Notes under the pieces: generated by a model
The model's input: the letters and a program-made list of their open reading frames with translations, nothing else
The model's database searches: none
Told to the model about the DNA's origin: nothing
Program-made: the position numbers and the translations under genes
NCBI RefSeq assembly: GCF_002233755.1
Contig: NZ_NIFO01000001.1
Location: 62,001 to 126,000, forward strand
From: Acinetobacter piscicola
GTDB lineage: Bacteria > Pseudomonadota > Gammaproteobacteria > Pseudomonadales > Moraxellaceae
Direction: 5' to 3'
DNA: 64,000 bases
In this document: in pieces, positions 10,537-19,973 of the stretch
How positions within the stretch are numbered: the stretch's first letter is position 1
Layout: each line of letters opens with the position of its first letter

Positions 10537-11853
10537 ATGTTGGAATACGTTAGTGATTTGTGGCACGCCTTTACAGCCCGACCAGATCATCTTGCCATAT
10601 TAAGTATCATACCAGTGACCGCCTTTGTAACATGGGCGCATGTATGGATGGCCTTGAAAATGGTCTTTTATCCAATTAAATTCTGGGGTTTTCATATCGG
10701 CCCATTGCCTGTGGGTTGGCAAGGTATTGTGCCGCGTAAAGCTGGACGTATCTCTGGTATCATTACAGACAATACGCTGTCTAAACTAGGATCAATTCAG
10801 GAATTCCTTGAGGCTATGGATCCTGAGGACATGGCTCGAATCATTGGTGAACAAGTCGGTTTTGAATTGGAACATTTGATTGATGAGGTGATGATCGATC
10901 GTAATGCGACTTTGTGGGAAAACCTACCTTATTCGATTAAGCGAAGAATTTATAATCAAGCACATAAGCAGATGCCAGAGATTCTCAAAAACTTAGTGAC
11001 TGAGCTCACGATGAATGTAGAATCTTTGGTCAATATGAAAGAAATGATTGTTCGCCAAATGGAAGGCGATCGTCGTTTAATGGTGTATATGTTCCTCAAA
11101 GTGGGACAAAAAGAAATTAACTTCATTTGGCATATTAGTGCTGCAATTGGTGCATTCTTTGGTATTTTCCAAATGTTTGTCTATGTTTTTGTGCCACAGC
11201 ATTGGACCGTTCCTTTTTTCGCTGCAATTTGGGGTTTTTTGACCAACTGGATCGCAATCTGGATGGTGTTTAACCCTGTAGAACCACATTATGTACGTTA
11301 TCCTCAATTTTTTGAGTTAACTAAAAATCGTAAATTCCCATGGATTAAGCCTGTCATTCCTCGTATTGGAACGTATAATGTGCAGGGTGCTTTTATGAAG
11401 CGCCAAGAAGAAGTTTCTGATGTTTTTGCAAGTGTAGTCACAGAAGACCTAATTACGTTAAAATCAATCATGAGTGAAATGATGTATGGGCCCAAAAAGG
11501 ACAAAACACGACGTATTATCAAACGTCATGTCAATGTCATTATGGAATCGCCTTTAATTCGGACTGCTTTGCAATTGTCAATAGGCCCGAGTGAATACGC
11601 AAAGCTCAAGACAGACTTGATTGATCGGTCAATTGAAATTACGATGGTACCTGTTTGCGACCCTGCGTTTAATGCGAGCCGTGCGAAGAAAATCTTTCAG
11701 ATGTTTAAAGAGCGTATTCGTGAATTAACACCGACAGAGTTTCAAAACTTATTACGTCCCGCTTTTAGGGAAGACGAGTGGATTTTGATTGTATTGGGCG
11801 GTGTCACTGGATTTTTTGCAGGTTTAATACATTTGTTTGTGGCTTTCATATAA
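10537..11853 (+). CDS. DUF445 family membrane protein
   Basis: A 438-residue membrane protein of the DUF445 family, whose role is not established. The first hydrophobic segment is near residues 20-45 and is followed by the motif FHIGPLPVGWQGIVPRKAGRISGI, typical of the family. Two central segments cover about residues 200-245, and a C-terminal segment, ILIVLGGVTGFFAGLIHLFVAFI, ends the protein. The soluble loops between are helical and charged. An inverted repeat (ATGACAA and TTGTCAT, 11873-11894) lies between it and adk and could be a weak terminator or part of the adk leader. Confidence 0.8.
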   Translation: MLEYVSDLWHAFTARPDHLAILSIIPVTAFVTWAHVWMALKMVFYPIKFWGFHIGPLPVGWQGIVPRKAGRISGIITDNTLSKLGSIQEFLEAMDPEDMARIIGEQVGFELEHLIDEVMIDRNATLWENLPYSIKRRIYNQAHKQMPEILKNLVTELTMNVESLVNMKEMIVRQMEGDRRLMVYMFLKVGQKEINFIWHISAAIGAFFGIFQMFVYVFVPQHWTVPFFAAIWGFLTNWIAIWMVFNPVEPHYVRYPQFFELTKNRKFPWIKPVIPRIGTYNVQGAFMKRQEEVSDVFASVVTEDLITLKSIMSEMMYGPKKDKTRRIIKRHVNVIMESPLIRTALQLSIGPSEYAKLKTDLIDRSIEITMVPVCDPAFNASRAKKIFQMFKERIRELTPTEFQNLLRPAFREDEWILIVLGGVTGFFAGLIHLFVAFI

Positions 11854-11927
11854 TTTATTAGATGCCAGTCTGATGACAAGTTTTTATTTGTCATGGCAAA
11901 CGGTATCATACATATTGTTTTAAATGA

Positions 11928-12593
<666 letters not shown>

Positions 12594-12631
12594 GACTGTA
12601 TTCAAAGCATTATTTTAAAGCTTTGACAATT

Positions 12632-12665
12632 AAAGAGACCTGATTCATATTAGGTCTCTTTTTTT
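12632..12665 (+). terminator. Terminator after adk
   Basis: AAAGAGACCT pairs with AGGTCTCTTT across a 12-base loop, followed by a T-rich tract that ends about 20 bases before the next small gene. Confidence 0.8.
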
Positions 12666-12683
12666 GCCTGTGAAGTTTGGTTC

Positions 12684-12914
12684 ATGAAAATTGCACTTTT
12701 GGGATTGGTGATTGTCAGCGTTATTGGTCTGCTTGCATTATTGTGGATGAGCTTCAAATTACTGAGTAAAGCGCAAAAAGAGGAATTAGCAGAACGCCGT
12801 GAAATGCGTAAATCTGAGCGATCTCAAGCTGGACAACAACAAGTACATCCGCAAGTCGCGGAAGAACATAAGCGACTTGAAAAGCTAAAAAAAGAGTTAG
12901 AAAATAAGAAGTAG
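12684..12914 (+). CDS. Small single-pass membrane protein, hypothetical
   Basis: A 76-residue protein with one N-terminal transmembrane helix (IALLGLVIVSVIGLLALLWMSF) and a strongly charged Lys/Glu-rich C-terminal half that is probably a coiled coil facing the cytoplasm. I do not recognise a family. It follows the adk terminator directly, so it either has its own promoter or is transcribed by read-through. Codon use is like its neighbours. Confidence 0.55.
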   Translation: MKIALLGLVIVSVIGLLALLWMSFKLLSKAQKEELAERREMRKSERSQAGQQQVHPQVAEEHKRLEKLKKELENKK

Positions 12915-12950
12915 TGTTTTAATAAAGTTTCATTTTAAAAATGATATGTG

Positions 12951-12984
12951 AAATAAAGACGCAGATTAATTTGCGTCTTTATTT
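12951..12984. terminator. Terminator shared by convergent genes
   Basis: AAATAAAGACGCA and its complement form a long stem around about seven bases. It lies between the small membrane protein gene and the convergent acetyltransferase gene, and overlaps the last codons and stop of the latter. Confidence 0.75.
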
Positions 12985-13475
12985 AAGAACAAGACCATTA
13001 AAATTTCATCTTGATAACCTATTTCACTTTTCATTGCACGTGGTTCAGTCCCATAGATTTGAAATCCATGCTTTTTATAGAGCTGAATGGCGAGATCATT
13101 GGTTGATACGACCGAAAGCATAATTTGTTCAACACAATCTTGCGCATAGCTCAGAACAGTTTGTAGAAGTTGTGTTGCGATGCCTTGGCCTCTAAATTGT
13201 GGTTCAATATAAAAGCCATAGATATTTGCCTTGTGTGCATTTTTTAAGCCTGTTTCTTGCAGGAAAATAATGACACCAATAATTTGATTTTTATGAAAAG
13301 CCCCAACAATAACGCTTCTTTCAATGCGTTCTGCGAATAACGCTAAGGGTCTTTGTGATTCAACTGCATAGGTCGAGCCGAACATTTCAGGATTATGCTT
13401 AAGTCCTGAAAGTCGAATTGTTCTGAAGTCATTTGCATCATCGATATTGAGTCGTCGAATATTTATTTCTGTCAT
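12966..13475 (-). CDS. GNAT-family N-acetyltransferase
   Basis: A 169-residue GNAT protein. Motif A, with the acetyl-CoA-binding pattern, reads RGQGIATQLLQTVL (about residues 96-109), preceded by the beta strand IYGFYIEPQF and followed by motif B, NDLAIQLYKKHGFQIYG. It probably acetylates a small molecule or protein amine; the substrate cannot be told. It stands alone. The stop codon lies inside a terminator hairpin. Confidence 0.85.
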   Translation of the reverse strand: MTEINIRRLNIDDANDFRTIRLSGLKHNPEMFGSTYAVESQRPLALFAERIERSVIVGAFHKNQIIGVIIFLQETGLKNAHKANIYGFYIEPQFRGQGIATQLLQTVLSYAQDCVEQIMLSVVSTNDLAIQLYKKHGFQIYGTEPRAMKSEIGYQDEILMVLFLNKDAN

Positions 13476-13692
13476 TTCTGTTTTTTAAATTGTCACTTTC
13501 ATCAAATTGTATCTTATAAAATTATTGTTTTTCTGGAAATAGAAAATGGCCAGTTTAGTTACAAATTATGATTATTGAATCATTGTAAGAAGTAAAAGTG
13601 TTAAATTAAGAATTTATTTTGTTTAAATGGACTTTTGATTCATTACCACTCAATAAAAATTCAAAAACGATTAATAATTCAATAAGGTGTAT

Positions 13693-14084
13693 ATGTTTTC
13701 CCATATCATTGTAGGTGTGACAGACTTCGAGCGTGCTTTAAAATTTTATATGCCAATCATGGATGCATTACACATTAAGAATCGATTCATTGAACTAGAG
13801 AAGTCTTGGGCTGGGTGGCAATCATCACCAGAACCTCGACCGCTTTTTATTATAAAAAACCATACAATCAGGAACTCCATTTGCAGGGTAATGGGCAAAT
13901 GGTAGCATTTACAGCACAGTCACGTAAAAAAGTAGATGAAATTTATGCCCTTGCGATTAGTTTAGGCTCAAAGTCTGAAGGTAAACCAGGCCTTAGACCT
14001 GAATATCACGAGAATTATTATGGTGCTTATTTCAGAGATTTAGATGGGAATAAGCTTTGTATAGTATGTCATGATCAATGTTAA
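13693..14084 (+). pseudogene. VOC/glyoxalase family protein interrupted by a frameshift
   Basis: The first frame (MFSHIIVGVTDFERALKFY, with start at 13693 and AAGG upstream) runs to a stop at 13905. The second frame carries on the same domain (YNQELHLQGNGQMVAFTAQSRKKVDEIY, then YYGAYFRDLDGNKLCIVCHD) and ends at 14084. The two join at a run of six A residues at 13854-13859; adding one A restores a single VOC protein of normal length. This may be a real pseudogene, a sequencing error in a homopolymer, or a recoded gene, because the junction is exactly A AAA AAC in the phase needed for -1 slippage. Predicted role: glyoxalase-fold metalloenzyme, substrate unknown. Confidence 0.75.
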
Positions 14085-14096
14085 TCAATCGATAGC

Positions 14097-14774
14097 TCAT
14101 TTTAACTTAATTTCTCTCACCGCCCCAAACTCATGTCGATCAGGCCAATTACACACATGCGAAACCACACATTCAGCGCATTTTGGTTTGCGTGCAATAC
14201 AGCAATAACGTCCATGTAAAATTAACCAATGATGTGAATCTAAAATAAATTCTTTTGGAATCACCTTAATGAGGCGATCTTCAACTTCTAAAACATTCTT
14301 ACCAATAGCTAAACCTGTACGATTTCCAACGCGGAAGATATGTGTATCCACAGCCATAGTCGGTTGACCAAATGCCGTATTGAGCACGACATTGGCAGTT
14401 TTACGTCCGACTCCCGGTAGAGCTTCTAAATCAGCACGATTATCGGGAACTTGGCTTTGATGCTTTTCAATGAGGATTTTACAGGCTTTGATGACATTCT
14501 CAGCTTTAGAATTGTATAAACCAATGGTTTTTATATATTCTTTCAAGCCATCGACACCCAGCGCATAAATTTTTTCAGGCGTATTGGCAACTGGAAATAG
14601 TTTATCTGTTGCTTTATTGACACTTAAATCTGTTGCTTGAGCTGAAAGTGTGACTGCCACTAACAGCTCGAATGGAGAGGAATAATTCAGTTCAGTTTCA
14701 GGATGAGGGCGTTGTTCACGCAAAATTTCAAAAAAAGTTTGAATCTGTTTTTTAGTCATATTTTTAACAGTCAC
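14097..14774 (-). CDS. nth: Endonuclease III (DNA glycosylase/AP lyase)
   Basis: Removes oxidised pyrimidines from DNA and cleaves the abasic site. The helix-hairpin-helix LPGVGRKTANVV contains the catalytic Lys, VDTHIFRV carries the catalytic Asp, and four Cys spaced C-x6-C-x2-C-x5-C at the C-terminus bind the [4Fe-4S] cluster. Length (225) is slightly above E. coli Nth. An in-frame ATG five codons in is an alternative start. It lies 10 bases downstream of rnfB, echoing the rsx-nth operon of enteric bacteria. Confidence 0.96.
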   Translation of the reverse strand: MTVKNMTKKQIQTFFEILREQRPHPETELNYSSPFELLVAVTLSAQATDLSVNKATDKLFPVANTPEKIYALGVDGLKEYIKTIGLYNSKAENVIKACKILIEKHQSQVPDNRADLEALPGVGRKTANVVLNTAFGQPTMAVDTHIFRVGNRTGLAIGKNVLEVEDRLIKVIPKEFILDSHHWLILHGRYCCIARKPKCAECVVSHVCNWPDRHEFGAVREIKLK

Positions 14775-14784
14775 AACATTCTCC

Positions 14785-15582
14785 TCAATAACGATTTTGT
14801 AGCATCGTTAATTGTTGTTGCAATTCATTCAATTGCGCTAATTTTTTATCATCCGCTCGTACAGAAAGCTGCTTTTCAAGTTTTTTAATTTGAGTACGAA
14901 GTTTTGCTAACTCAATTGTGGTTTTAGCATCAATTGCTGTCGTCGTTTCAGTTGGTTTTTGACTGATTTCTATAGATGGAACAGCTTGGACTTGTGTAGA
15001 AAATTGTGCAAATAATTGTGTATCAATTTCTGCACGAACAACTGGACCTTTACGGTGAATTCGTTGTTTTTCTTCACGTTGAATATGCGCATAGTAACGA
15101 TTTCTTAAATCATTTTGCTCTAAAATTCGAAGTTCTTCATTGGGTAAAGGTTGAATATCTTCAATGAGGTCGATGCAATCGACTGGGCAAGGCGGAATAC
15201 ATAGTTCACAACCTGTACATAAGTCCGTCAGTATCGTATGCATTAATTTACCAGAACCAATAATGGCATCCACAGGGCAGGCGCTAATACATTTGGTGCA
15301 ACCAATGCATTCATCTTCACGAATAATCGCTTTCATGCGTTGTGGTCGACCATCGGTTTGTATTGGCCATTCACTTTCTTCAGCTGACAACTTCGCTCGA
15401 TTGAGCAGTGCTGCTAATGCATCAGCAACAGGTTGACCGCCCGGAATGCATTTATTGGCATCTTCACCTTGGACAATAGATTGTGCATAAGGAAGGCAGC
15501 CATCACGATGACCACAGAGACCACATTGAGTTTGGGGAAGCAGTGCATCAACTTGCTGAATAAGAGAAATTTGCGAATTCAT
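14785..15582 (-). CDS. rnfB: RnfB-type ferredoxin protein, soluble form
   Basis: Iron-sulfur protein related to RnfB/RsxB of the Rnf/Rsx electron transport complex. It has the N-terminal cluster domain ([20 protein letters not shown]) and two [4Fe-4S] ferredoxin motifs, [16 protein letters not shown] and [16 protein letters not shown]. The hydrophobic N-terminal anchor of the E. coli protein is missing, so this version should be soluble. The C-terminal 110 residues, with a coiled-coil-like end, are extra. No rnfA, C, D, G or E lies nearby; nth follows 10 bases downstream, so the pair is probably one transcript. Confidence 0.85.
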   Translation of the reverse strand: MNSQISLIQQVDALLPQTQCGLCGHRDGCLPYAQSIVQGEDANKCIPGGQPVADALAALLNRAKLSAEESEWPIQTDGRPQRMKAIIREDECIGCTKCISACPVDAIIGSGKLMHTILTDLCTGCELCIPPCPVDCIDLIEDIQPLPNEELRILEQNDLRNRYYAHIQREEKQRIHRKGPVVRAEIDTQLFAQFSTQVQAVPSIEISQKPTETTTAIDAKTTIELAKLRTQIKKLEKQLSVRADDKKLAQLNELQQQLTMLQNRY

Positions 15583-15913
15583 CTGATAAAAATTTGCTAG
15601 GCCTGAAAAGGTAAAGACAAGGGAAATAAGCTAGATATATTAGCATATTTTTATCGTATTTTTTTGACCTAAAATAAGGCTAAATATGTTCAAAAATAAT
15701 GCATTTCATCAATAGTAAATCATTAAAAAATTGACTGAATTAATATACTAAAATTTATTAATTTAAAATTATTTCATTGAAAATAAATATTATTTTAAAA
15801 ATATTGAAAAATTGTTGTGATTTTTTGATAAAAGGGATTAAATACTTTGCGCCAAAATGTATCTTTTTAAAATTATTGCCCAGTTTTGATTCACCTTTTC
15901 TGAGGATTGTGCG
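15583..15913. other. AT-rich spacer between rnfB and gdhA
   Basis: 331 bases without a credible gene. The sequence is strongly AT-rich with long A and T runs. A possible promoter for gdhA is TTGTGA (15815-15820), a 17-base spacer and TTAAAT (15838-15843). Nothing else is evident. Confidence 0.4.
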
Positions 15914-17257
15914 TTGAAATATACTAGCCTAAATGACTTCTTAAATTACGTTAAAGCACGTGATCCCAATCAACCCGAATTCTTACAAGCTGTAGAAGAA
16001 GTAATGACCAGTTTATGGCCATTTATTGAAAAGCATCCTGAATATGCTGAACATGGTTTATTAGAACGATTGGTAGAGCCTGAACGTGTGATTCAGTTCC
16101 GTGTTGCTTGGGTAGATGATCGAGGGCAAACGCAGGTCAACCGTGCATTCCGTGTTCAATTCAATGCTGCAATTGGACCTTTCAAAGGGGGAATGCGTTT
16201 TCACCCATCTGTAAATCTTTCTATTTTAAAGTTTTTAGGCTTTGAACAGACGTTTAAAAATGCTTTAACGACACTGCCTATGGGTGGTGGTAAAGGCGGT
16301 TCAGACTTCGATCCTAAGGGGAAATCCGAAGGTGAAATTATGCGTTTCTGCCAAGCTTTGGTCATAGAGTTGTATCGTCATTTAGGCTCAAATACGGATA
16401 TTCCTGCGGGCGATATTGGTGTAGGTGGCCGTGAAGTTGGTTATATGGCGGGTATGATGAAGAAGCTGAGCAATGACACTTCTTGTGTATTTACAGGCAA
16501 GGGTTTATCTTTCGGCGGCTCTTTAGCTCGTCCTGAAGCAACAGGTTTTGGCACGGTGTATTTTGCTGAGGAAATGCTAAAAACACGTGGTGAAAGCTTT
16601 AAAGACAAAATTGTTACCATTTCAGGCTCAGGAAATGTGGCTCAATTTGCCGCAGAAAAAGCCATGTATTTGGGTGCGAAAGTGGTTTCACTTTCAGACT
16701 CAAATGGTACGGTTTATTTGAAAAATGGTTTTACTAATGAATTGCTTGCAGAAGTGATGGAACTTAAGAATGTAAAACGTGGTCGTATTTCTGAGTTTGC
16801 ATCTAAACATGGTTTTGAATATTTGGAAGGGCAACGTCCTTGGTCAATCAAGTGTGATATCGCATTACCTTGTGCCACTCAAAATGAATTAAATGAAGAA
16901 GATGCCATCATGCTATTGGCAAATGGCACGATTTGTGTTGCCGAAGGCGCAAACATGCCTTCTACACTCGATGCTGTTGAAAAATTTGTTGAAGCGAAGA
17001 TTCTTTATGCACCGGGTAAAGCATCCAATGCAGGTGGTGTTGCAACCTCTGGTCTTGAAATGTCCCAAAATGCGATTCGTTTGGGTTGGACTTTTGAAGA
17101 GGTTGATGAACGATTACATGCAATTATGAAAGAGATTCATCGTAATTGTGTGAAATATGGCGCTCAGGCAGATGGTACTGTGAACTATGTGAATGGTGCA
17201 AATATTGCAGGCTTTGTAAAAGTTGCAGATGCAATGCTCGCTCAGGGTGTTTTTTAG
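15914..17257 (+). CDS. gdhA: NADP-specific glutamate dehydrogenase
   Basis: Makes glutamate from 2-oxoglutarate and ammonium. It aligns throughout with the E. coli GdhA sequence: VEPERVIQFRVAWVDDRGQ, AIGPFKGGMRFHPSVN, the catalytic Lys region LPMGGGKGGSDFDPKGKS, and the nucleotide-binding SGSGNVAQFA. 447 residues is the same length as the E. coli enzyme. The start is a TTG with TGAGGA seven bases upstream; no ATG occurs near the N-terminus, and MKYTSLNDFLNYVKARDPNQ matches family N-termini, which supports TTG. It is probably monocistronic, with a strong terminator behind it. Confidence 0.96.
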   Translation: MKYTSLNDFLNYVKARDPNQPEFLQAVEEVMTSLWPFIEKHPEYAEHGLLERLVEPERVIQFRVAWVDDRGQTQVNRAFRVQFNAAIGPFKGGMRFHPSVNLSILKFLGFEQTFKNALTTLPMGGGKGGSDFDPKGKSEGEIMRFCQALVIELYRHLGSNTDIPAGDIGVGGREVGYMAGMMKKLSNDTSCVFTGKGLSFGGSLARPEATGFGTVYFAEEMLKTRGESFKDKIVTISGSGNVAQFAAEKAMYLGAKVVSLSDSNGTVYLKNGFTNELLAEVMELKNVKRGRISEFASKHGFEYLEGQRPWSIKCDIALPCATQNELNEEDAIMLLANGTICVAEGANMPSTLDAVEKFVEAKILYAPGKASNAGGVATSGLEMSQNAIRLGWTFEEVDERLHAIMKEIHRNCVKYGAQADGTVNYVNGANIAGFVKVADAMLAQGVF

Positions 17258-17280
17258 TTTTTAGTATGTTGTAGTGCTGA

Positions 17281-17310
17281 AAAAAACCGATGCAAAAGCA
17301 TCGGTTTTTT
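17281..17310 (+). terminator. Terminator after gdhA (bidirectional)
   Basis: AAAAAACCGATGC pairs with its exact complement around a four-base loop, flanked by A and T runs. It lies between gdhA and the convergent lipoprotein gene. Confidence 0.9.
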
Positions 17311-17334
17311 ATCCATGTTTAAATTTTGAGGAAC

Positions 17335-18114
17335 TTAGAGCGTTCCTTTTACAGATTCACGTTCAATAATCATATCTTGTACATAAGCGTATTTTGATTG
17401 ATCTGCAGCAGGATTCTTGATTTCATAACGTTTGATACGAACCACTTGGCGTTCATTTGGACGATGAGTAAAACCATCTATATTGTCATAGAAGAACGTC
17501 CAATCTTTATCGACTTGGGTTTTTACACCATTATCTGCATATTTAATTTCACGAACCAGTAAGCATTGTTTCTTCATCACACCCGCAGAACATTCTTTAG
17601 TCTCTGGGCTGATTTCTAAGAAAATCGTTTGACCTTCAGACTGATATTTTGTTTCAGCAGTCATCTCACCTGTAAATACAATTTTTTCACCCGTTGCAGC
17701 AACCAGTGTAAGTGTTGGTTTTTCAACATCAGTCGTGTCTAGTACAAATGGAACTTTGCGCTCTTGGAATAGGGCAGCTGAAAATTGCTCTTGCTTCATC
17801 AGTTCAGGTGAACACATTTTCTGAGTGCTCATTAAACTACCTACTGAAAGTAAACCATTTTCAATTTTCCAAGAAGAACCTTGCATATTACATCCTGTCG
17901 CAATACTTAGGCGTTGTTCAGCGAAGTTTAAAACAATTGGTTTAGTCGTACCTGTAGGTTGGTAAGACCATTGATAAGCGCTTAATGTCTGATTGGCATT
18001 GCTTTGTTGTTGTAATACTTTCACAGTAGTGTCACCTAATGTTTGAATACCCCCAGATTGACATGCTGCAAGTGCGAATGGAAGAACTGCTAAAGCTAAA
18101 TATTTGAATTTCAT
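17335..18114 (-). CDS. META and DUF4377 domain lipoprotein
   Basis: A 259-residue predicted lipoprotein with signal peptide and lipobox LAAC at residues 14-17. The middle part (about residues 45-130) resembles META/HslJ domains: SAYQWSYQPTG, TGCNMQGSSWKIENGLLSVG and the MCSPELMKQEQFSAALF stretch. The C-terminal part (about residues 150-255), with LEISPETKECSAGVMKKQCLLVREIKY and WTFFYDNIDGF, resembles DUF4377. Both domains occur in envelope proteins of unclear role; HslJ is linked to novobiocin resistance in E. coli. It stands alone. Confidence 0.75.
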   Translation of the reverse strand: MKFKYLALAVLPFALAACQSGGIQTLGDTTVKVLQQQSNANQTLSAYQWSYQPTGTTKPIVLNFAEQRLSIATGCNMQGSSWKIENGLLSVGSLMSTQKMCSPELMKQEQFSAALFQERKVPFVLDTTDVEKPTLTLVAATGEKIVFTGEMTAETKYQSEGQTIFLEISPETKECSAGVMKKQCLLVREIKYADNGVKTQVDKDWTFFYDNIDGFTHRPNERQVVRIKRYEIKNPAADQSKYAYVQDMIIERESVKGTL

Positions 18115-18261
18115 GTTTTAATCACATTTAAAAAGCATAGCTATAGGATAAAGCATCAATCCTGAAAAGATATGGATACATTTTATGAATTCAGTTTCAA
18201 AATGTATCCATTCAGCTAAAACTTAAACAGAAATTAAAAAAACGCTAAGAAATTGTTTAAT

Positions 18262-19038
18262 TTAGTCAAAACGATAGATGTCCATGCCTAATGCACCCAT
18301 AGAAAAACTACTGTGTACGATACTGAAACGAGGCCCAGTACCCATTGCAAAAAACAGCGGCGCAAAGTGTTCAATCGTCGGATGGTTTTTTTGTACATAG
18401 GGAATATCTTGCCATTCTAAAACGGCATCATATTGGCTATGGGTTAATTTATGAACCACATAATTACGAAACGTTGATGCCCATTCAGGTACATTGTTAT
18501 TGTCACCATTCCAAGACAGTTCTCTTAAGTTATGGGTAATACTGCCCGAACCGATCAATAAAATTTGCTTTTCACGTAAAGGCGCAAGTGCTTGTCCAAT
18601 TTTATAGATTTCATCGGCGCTCATATTCATCGGTAATGAAATTTCAATCACAGGAATATCAGCATCAGGATACATGTGCAATAACGGCATCCACACACCA
18701 TGATCACGTGGTCGAGTGCTGTTGGCATGTGCAGGAATGTGTGCTTCTGCTAAGACATGTAGAATTTCTTCAGCAAGCTCAGGATTCCCAGGAGCAGGGT
18801 AACGCATTTCGTAAAGCGCAGGTGGAAATCCTCTAAAATCATGCCAAGTTTCTGGGCGTACACCTGTATTTACTTCGAGCGCATTACTCTCCCAATGTGC
18901 AGACATAACAATAATGGCCTGCGGTTTTGGTAAGTTTAAACCTAAACGATGCAATGCTGGCCCAACTTGTTCAGGATCAAGCGCGAGCATAGGAGAGCCA
19001 TGTGAAATAAATAAACCGGGGAGTGTTTGTAAATTCAT
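18262..19038 (-). CDS. ygiD: 4,5-DOPA dioxygenase extradiol family protein (YgiD-like)
   Basis: Class III extradiol ring-cleavage dioxygenase fold, 258 residues. The N-terminus LPGLFISHGSPMLAL contains the first metal-ligand His, and IIVMSAHWES contains the second. LLIGSGSITHNLRELSW and the C-terminal region IEHFAPLFFAMGTG are also family features. Bacterial members cleave L-DOPA in vitro; the natural substrate is not established. It stands alone. Confidence 0.85.
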   Translation of the reverse strand: MNLQTLPGLFISHGSPMLALDPEQVGPALHRLGLNLPKPQAIIVMSAHWESNALEVNTGVRPETWHDFRGFPPALYEMRYPAPGNPELAEEILHVLAEAHIPAHANSTRPRDHGVWMPLLHMYPDADIPVIEISLPMNMSADEIYKIGQALAPLREKQILLIGSGSITHNLRELSWNGDNNNVPEWASTFRNYVVHKLTHSQYDAVLEWQDIPYVQKNHPTIEHFAPLFFAMGTGPRFSIVHSSFSMGALGMDIYRFD

Positions 19039-19339
19039 ATCAATACGCCTAAAACAGTGTGTGCAAAACGGGATTTCATCTGAATTGAGTTAAATCTTTT
19101 GTGTTGTTTATTCAAAATAATCAATAACAGATTGAAGTTTGAATCATTCATTTATTCACGATGATATCTCTCATATTTTTCAATATCATAATTAACAGTA
19201 ATGTTTGATTTCTATCAACAACCTTTCTATCTATTATCATCTCAAAGTTTCAATAACGGCATAAGCCTATTTATTTCAACAGAATGTTGCATCTATGCAA
19301 CGCCAGTATCGATTGTGGTTGATCATATTAAATGAATCA
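19039..19339. other. AT-rich spacer between ygiD-like gene and rlmH
   Basis: 301 bases with no open frame worth calling. It should contain the promoter of the DOPA-dioxygenase-like gene. I see no strong hairpin or clear operator. Confidence 0.4.
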
Positions 19340-19822
19340 TTAACCTGCCCGATGATATGGATGATTATGGTTAATCGTCATTGCACGATAGAGCTGTTCG
19401 ATGAGCATGACCCGAACCATAGGATGCGGTAAGGTTAGTTTGGACAATGACCAATGCCAAGCCGCTGCTTTACGCACAGCTTCCGAATGACCATCTGGGC
19501 CACCAATCGCTAAAACGACATCATTTCCTTCAAGCATCCATTCTTTCATGGTTTCTGCAAGTTTTTCGGTACTAAACTCACGGCCGCCGACTTCAAGTGC
19601 AATCAATACTTCATTTTGTTTAACTGCTGCAAGTATGCTGTCACCCTCAATTTGACGGTATTTTAAAATATCTGCTTCTGAATCATTTTTACCACGTTTT
19701 GCCATGGGTAATTCAAGAATCTGTGTTTGTACAAAAGGTTGAATGCGTTTGAAGTAGTCTTCAAAACCTGTAAGTACCCAAGCAGGCATTTTTTGACCAA
19801 TGGTAAGAATGCGGATTTTCAT
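19340..19822 (-). CDS. rlmH: 23S rRNA (pseudouridine1915-N3)-methyltransferase
   Basis: SPOUT-class methyltransferase acting on pseudouridine 1915 in helix 69 of 23S rRNA in assembled ribosomes. The knot region reads VLAIGGPDGHSEAVRKAA, and the C-terminus MVRVMLIEQLYRAMTINHNHPYHRAG is the diagnostic end of RlmH. Length (160) is close to the E. coli enzyme. rsfS, its usual neighbour, is not adjacent in this window. Confidence 0.95.
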   Translation of the reverse strand: MKIRILTIGQKMPAWVLTGFEDYFKRIQPFVQTQILELPMAKRGKNDSEADILKYRQIEGDSILAAVKQNEVLIALEVGGREFSTEKLAETMKEWMLEGNDVVLAIGGPDGHSEAVRKAAAWHWSLSKLTLPHPMVRVMLIEQLYRAMTINHNHPYHRAG

Positions 19823-19973
19823 ATTAACAATTTCTAACGTGGCAATAGCACATTATAACGCTATATTGATCATTCTCAGGATGAGAACAGGGCAGTTTTT
19901 AAAGAATCAGTTTTTAATATGAGTTCCAAATAACGAGCGATCGTAACACTAACATTCAAAATTGGATTTATAG

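Noticed and set aside
11873..11894. ATGACAA/TTGTCAT hairpin before adk
   Set aside because: The stem is AT-rich with no terminal T run; I mention it in the DUF445 entry but do not call a terminator.
12941..13123. Short plus-strand frame antisense to the GNAT gene
   Set aside because: It begins in the terminator and lies within the acetyltransferase coding region, with no protein-like features.
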